This document shows positions 8,017-11,335 of a stretch of DNA of 11,335 nucleotides, one piece after another. Position numbers and translations under genes: made by a program. The stretch comes from Rhypophila decipiens (lineage: Eukaryota > Ascomycota > Sordariomycetes > Sordariales > Naviculisporaceae), in the NCBI GenBank assembly GCA_033297075.1, contig MU858427.1, positions 1 to 11,335 of the forward strand. The letters are read 5' to 3'. Positions within the stretch are counted from its first letter, which is position 1. Each line of letters begins with the position of its first letter. The notes under the pieces are model-generated. The model was given only the letters and a program-made list of their open reading frames with translations. It had not been told where the DNA came from and did no database searches.

Positions 8017-9233
8017 CCCGGGGGATGTCCTCGAGAGTCTGGGCTATAACCTGAAGCGATCTTGGGGCACCCTGGAGTTTTTGATTGCGGGGGTCCTCTG
8101 GTTTGTGGCGCTTAGCTTGCAGACCACCTCGACGTTACTCACCTCGGATTTGACTGCCCCGTGGGGGCTTCAAGGCTGAAAGACGGACTTCATGCGCTAT
8201 TGCCAAGGCGGTGGCAAACAGTACAGAGACGCAATTCTCGCTGTGTGTCTTGGAAAATGAAGAGATCTTGGCTGGGACCGCCGCTGTCTCCAGTATGTCT
8301 GGTGTCAGGCCCATGCTCAACCCCGAAGGGCGGGATACAGAGAATCCTGAGTCATGGATACCGCCTGTGTTCATTGTTGTGGGAGGGGCAATAGATCCTG
8401 ACCTCTGGAAGGAATATCTGATGGATGGGATTTTTGATTACGCCCCAAGGAGCGTGGGCTTCATGAATTCTTTCAAATCATCAGTGACACAGGGTGATTC
8501 GGGGCCATGGGCTACGTTGAGACCACCCTCCACCGACCAAGAGCTCCGCGTTAGTCTCTGTTTTGCTAGCAATACCGTTGGGGCCCGCAACGTGTCGATG
8601 AAAGCAGAGGTGCCAAGGGCCTCAGAGCCGACATGGACGTGGGACAAGACGACCGGCCAGTGGAATTTCAGCAATCTCGCTGCTCTGCTCGGCGGGAAGA
8701 CCGCCACCGGACCAGGAAGCCCGCTGAAACTGAAGCCTCTGGCCAACTGGACAGAGGAAAACATCCCTCACCAGAGGAAGACGCTATGGAAGACCAAGTG
8801 CGATGATGACATGAAAAGTGAGGGTTTTCGGGCCTGCGTTAATTGGATGCTGAAGCAGAACACGACATCAGGCGGAATCTGGCGCCATTGGGACTTTGAA
8901 GGAGCAGCTACGTTCGCCAGAGTTGACAGCTTCAGTAGCATGTACCTCTGCTCCCAGTGTGGTGCGAATGGCGGCATGAAGCGCGCCGAGGCTAAGGCAG
9001 GCCCATTGGCCGATGAATCTGACGCGGAATACCGACCCCATCGTGCGCATGCAGCTCTGTTCCAGTCCATGATGAACGCAACCGGTGGAAACTTGGCCTC
9101 GTCGCTGCAGGCCCTCTTTACGGTATTGTTCCAGGCTGTCTACTACGAGTACCTTCCGTCCCTCACCATGTCTGCGCCGGCCACGTCTGTATTTGGCGCC
9201 TCGATGCGTATGTCAAGCAGTGATAACTTATAG
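8009..9233 (+). pseudogene. Membrane-anchored extracellular protein, fungal family, frame-broken and truncated
   Basis: Bases 8009-8178 in one frame give FSPGDVLESLGYNLKRSWG, then a hydrophobic segment (LEFLIAGVLWFVALSLQ) and TTSTLLTSDL. Bases 8154-9233 in another frame give a long soluble region. It has six N-glycosylation sequons (NST, NVS, NFS, NWT, NTT, NAT), scattered cysteines (LCSQCGANGG) and a C-terminal SLQALFTVLFQAVYYEYLP. The arrangement (transmembrane segment, STLLxSDL, glycosylated ectodomain, LQAL...YY near the end) matches fungal multi-pass proteins I have seen annotated only as hypothetical. The two frames meet around 8145-8155, where a TGA lies in the second frame, so a one- or two-base indel is the simplest cause. 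The expected last membrane segment after YYEYL is missing: the frame ends SSSDNL. No upstream ATG serves the first part. Confidence 0.6.
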
Positions 9234-9665
9234 TCTAGCGTCCAAAATTGGCGTTACCAAGTTTAGCTGTTTAACTTCTACTACAAAAACGGCCCAGCCT
9301 TAATTCCGCTCTATACTGTGCGAATCACAGGATAATTCTGGATCTCGATACCCTTTCGTACGGCTTCCTAATTGGGATCTTGGCACTGGAGTCAATTAGA
9401 ACCTTTTCTGCGTGTCCTCATAAGGTGAAGGGCCATCCCTTGCGTGATGTCCGGGTAGGCCGGATTGTCGAAGGTGGCTTAAACGGGTAAAATAATAGAG
9501 CGATTGGGCGGATGTTGGCGGGTTGTTGGGGTCGTTGTCACAATCGAAGGGGCAGCTGCATCCCTTGCCTCGAGGGAAATAAACCGTTTACGAAAAGGCC
9601 CGGATTACTGGTCATGGCAGAATGGGTGCGTACTTACGGCCGAAAGGGCGTTGGGAAGAGTTCCA
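9234..9665. other. Gene-free stretch
   Basis: No convincing frame; a 61-codon plus-strand frame at 9504-9689 has no recognisable features. The first part may be decayed 3' sequence of the preceding gene. Confidence 0.4.
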
Positions 9666-9887
9666 GCAGAAAAGATACCTACTGAGTAAGTTTCTGCTAG
9701 TAGAAAAGAATGCCTAAGCGCGGCAGAAAAATACAAGACCATGGCAGAAAAGATACAATATTGCCAGTATCGTTTCTTTCTGCATAGTTACGTATCTTTC
9801 TGCCGGCAGTAAACTTAAGCCATAGGCTCAGTTCTCATCCCTCCAGTAAGAATTCTTTTGCTGTGCTCTTTTCTGTCATGGTCTTGT
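9666..9887. repeat. Cluster of a GGCAGAAAAGATAC motif in both orientations, with a 20-bp inverted repeat
   Basis: Forward copies: GCAGAAAAGATAC (9666-9678), GGCAGAAAAATAC (from 9722) and GGCAGAAAAGATAC (9743-9756). Reverse copies: GTATCGTTTCTTTCTGC (from 9768) and GTATCTTTCTGCC (9792-9804). In addition ACAAGACCATGGCAGAAAAG (9733-9752) pairs with 9868-9887 at 19 of 20 positions. A related ACAGAAAAGATA lies at 3148-3159, just after the copy A element end. The layout suggests nested termini of small foldback or MITE-like insertions. No ORF lies between the arms. Confidence 0.6.
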
Positions 9888-9921
9888 GCATTACGGCACC
9901 TGCTTGCTCTTACTCCACGTG

Positions 9922-10196
9922 GAGCTGTTTGTAGCTCTAGGAGCAGCAGGGTTATCGTGTATCCTTGCAGACCTGTTTCTACATCCATTAAGAGCCATTT
10001 CTGGCTCTAGGAATGGCAGGGGTATCTTATCTACCCTTGCAGAATTTGTTTCTGCTGCCACTTCTGCGTTCGGATCTATGAACGCGGTGGACCCCAGAAA
10101 TGGCTCCCTAGGCACTTCTTCATTGTGGATGTGCTGCCATAATCTTGTGTGGGGATAAAGACTCACCATACTGCAGAAGCCATTTTCGGAGCCCAG
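9922..10196 (+). repeat. Palindromic (GAGCC..GGCTC) repeat cluster, copy 3, with a 70-bp tandem pair
   Basis: Two adjacent units begin with hairpins GAGCTGTTTGTAGCTC (9922-9937) and GAGCCATTTCTGGCTC (9992-10007), exactly 70 bases apart. Each continues with TAGGA..GGCAGGG and a CCTTGCAGA..TGTTTCT block. The units are alignable with small indels. Further right are an inverted half-unit CCCAGAAATGGCTC (10093-10106) and the landmark CTGCAGAAGCCATTTTCGGA (10171-10190). The cluster ends inside the start of the RBR reading frame, so the first residues of that frame are repeat-derived. Confidence 0.62.
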
Positions 10197-11030
10197 AGCG
10201 TTCAAAGTCCAGATTATGCATTTCTCAAGCCACACGTCTCCAAACGCCCCTCGCCCGATCAAAATGACGAAACTCGGCCCAAAATCTGTCAGATCTGCTC
10301 CAACACCAAGCCCCAAACCCTTTTCCCCACTAGCAAGCTGACGGACTCCTGCAACGAACACCCTCTACCCTGTCTCAGCTGCGTCGCAGGCGCCATCGCA
10401 GCCGACTTCACAGGCAGGATCTTCTCCCCGACGCAGATCCGGTGTCCAGTGTGCACCACGGCCCTGGCTTACCCCGCGGTGCTGAAGTACGCCACGGGGG
10501 AGATCCGCGAGCGGTACGAGCGGCTGACGTTAGTAAAGGCACTGCAGGACGATCAGAAATTCGTGCTGTGCCAGTGCGGGACGGGCCAGATCCACGAGAC
10601 GGGCGCGGCGCAGCCCATCGTGACGTGCCTGCAATGCCGGGGGAAGAGTTGCTTTGTGCATCGGACGGCGTGGCATGAGAATTTGACTTGTGCGGAATAC
10701 GATGCGCTGCAAAAGGATCCGGTGAGGTGGGAGCGGAAGGACACTTGGGAAATAGGGGTGACCGACGAAGTGCCGAGGGAGAGGGGCGCTTTAGAGAAGA
10801 TGAGGGCCGACGCTTGGAAGAAGAAGGAAGAAGAAAGTGCGAGCACCGTCACCATTGCTCAGACGACAAAACAATGCCCTGGGTGTAAGTACCGGATCGA
10901 GAAGAATAGAGGATGGTAAGTGACCTCTTGATTTTTGTGGTGCTAGAGGGATTCTGAAGTTTATTGCTGACTTGTGAGGATGACAAGGAGGATGACGGTG
11001 TAGGATTAGGTGAGGAGAACATGGACCGGG
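10149..11030 (+). pseudogene. RBR-type (RING1-IBR-RING2) E3 ubiquitin ligase, disrupted at both ends
   Basis: RBR ligases take ubiquitin from an E2 through RING1 and pass it via a catalytic cysteine in RING2. The first exon runs to 10915. Counting residues from 10149: RING1 at about 47-102 (CQIC, C68/H71, CLSC, CPVC), IBR at about 141-181 (CQCGTGQIHETG, CLQCRGKSCF, TAWHENLTC), a charged linker, and the first RING2 pair CPGC (243-246). At 10915 an intron is expected because GTAAG follows GGATG, giving RGC rather than RGW after splicing. The second exon (from 10979) shows only a garbled D-K-M-T-C-R-like trace, with extra bases and stops, before the repeat at 11031. The catalytic cysteine region is therefore lost or scrambled. 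No ATG precedes RING1: the frame opens with GTG inside the palindromic repeat. Domain identity is secure; inactivity is inference. Confidence 0.8.
10916..10978 (+). other. Probable spliceosomal intron in the RBR gene
   Basis: Donor GTAAGTG at 10916, branch-like GCTGAC at 10965-10970, acceptor GTGAG ending at 10978; 63 nt, a normal fungal intron size. It falls between the first CPGC pair and the G-C-D/H-x-MTC segment of RING2. The downstream exon is damaged, so splicing cannot be confirmed by a clean frame. Confidence 0.55.
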
Positions 11031-11162
11031 TGCGATATTATCCTTGCTAAGGTTCACGAAGCAGCAGACGTGGGATCAGGGAGAATACGACATCAGCTCA
11101 CGGGTCGTGCAGCAACCTCACCTACTGCTTAGCCTTACTGACTGAAGCCATTAACGGCTCTG
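11031..11162 (+). mobile_element. Short mobile-element-like repeat, copy B (left terminal repeat plus body)
   Basis: It starts with a 27-base segment (11031-11057, TGCGATATTATCC...) that is the exact reverse complement of the right end of copy A. After 37 unmatched bases comes the body (11095-11162), which matches 3032-3095 with an extra ACTG and two substitutions. The right terminal repeat is absent: after GGCTCTG the sequence turns into CTCAGTTACCC. The left end sits just inside the RING2-coding part of the RBR gene, so its arrival may have caused that break. No target-site duplication can be seen because neither copy has both ends. Confidence 0.6.
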
Positions 11163-11335
11163 CTCAGTTACCCTCCTCACAGGAGAAAATAATCTCGACA
11201 CATGGATAACGATCCTCCTCGATGCCCTCGAAGCCAAAATCTTGCAAGATTATGGCCTTGCGAACGTTTCCCAACCGAAAGATTCAGCACCGCTGAACAT
11301 GTTGTTTTTCTCGGAGATGGCCCCATTGTATAGAA
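11155..11335 (+). CDS. Partial ORF, possibly copia-type gag N-terminus
   Basis: The frame is open from a TAA at 11152-11154 to the right edge. It begins VTLLTGENNLDTWITILL, then DALEAKILQDYG and LNMLFFSEMAPLYR. The LTG-x-N-x-x-x-W...L..AL...L spacing resembles the N-terminal motif of copia-type gag proteins, but this is pattern memory over one short segment. No ATG is present before MLFF; CTCCTCACAG ending at 11182 could be an intron acceptor. It follows the copy B repeat directly, so the repeat might belong to the 5' region of the same element. A host gene exon is the main alternative. Confidence 0.4.

Noticed and set aside
8438..9070. Antisense frames opposite the membrane-protein fragment
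   Set aside because: Shadows of the plus-strand glycosylated ectodomain frame, without domains.
9922..10007. CRISPR-like or bacterial REP-like array
   Set aside because: Only two regular units, diverged spacers and a eukaryotic setting; no repeat-spacer regularity.
9886..10158. Plus-strand frame opening MHYGTCLLLLHVELFVALG
   Set aside because: It is a translation of the tandem hairpin units; equivalent bases in the two units are in different frames.
9891..10361. Minus-strand 156-codon frame
   Set aside because: Half of it is antisense to RING1 of the RBR gene and the other half is palindromic repeat read in a frame not kept between units.

Overview
The window reads as a repeat-rich, gene-poor stretch of a filamentous ascomycete (Pezizomycotina) genome. 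The grounds are protein families I associate with these fungi (DUF1996, DUF6590, an RBR ubiquitin ligase), a short fungal-type intron (GTAAGT donor, CTGAC branch point, AG acceptor, 63 nt), a tRNA-like 3' end followed by a T8 Pol III stop, and long non-coding stretches. I cannot name the species.

Layout. The left edge (1-1374, +) carries the C-terminal four fifths of a HypX/HoxX-like protein (crotonase-type formyl-CoA decarbonylase family), the only gene here that looks intact as far as it is visible. Converging on it is a minus-strand remnant with a very acidic segment and an in-frame TGA (1391-2206). About 2207-3121 is non-coding and ends in a palindromic repeat cluster joined to one end of a short mobile-element-like repeat (3032-3121). 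A tRNA 3' fragment with a T8 terminator (3182-3226) follows, then an unrecognised plus-strand ORF (3322-4011) that seems to end at a frameshift. Minus-strand remnants follow: an unknown 90-codon frame with a TGA (4656-4925) and a DUF6590 C-terminal domain (5125-5640).

From 6100 to 7380 there is no convincing gene, only hairpins and a second palindromic repeat cluster. At 7381-8016 (+) lies the C-terminal half of a DUF1996 protein, directly abutting a frame-broken gene for a membrane-anchored extracellular protein (8009-9233). Next come a cluster of a 14-bp motif in both orientations with a 20-bp inverted repeat (9666-9887), tandem hairpin units (9922-10196), and an RBR E3 ubiquitin ligase (10149-11030) that is missing its start and whose RING2 is broken next to a second copy of the mobile repeat (11031-11162). 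A partial retrotransposon-gag-like frame runs off the right edge.

The genes do not form a pathway. The picture is a graveyard of gene fragments separated by a palindromic repeat family and by a terminal-inverted-repeat-like element, beside one probably functional metabolic gene. I did not find a clear new multi-gene system. The strongest leads are the HypX-like protein in a fungus and the repeat family that borders the gene breaks.
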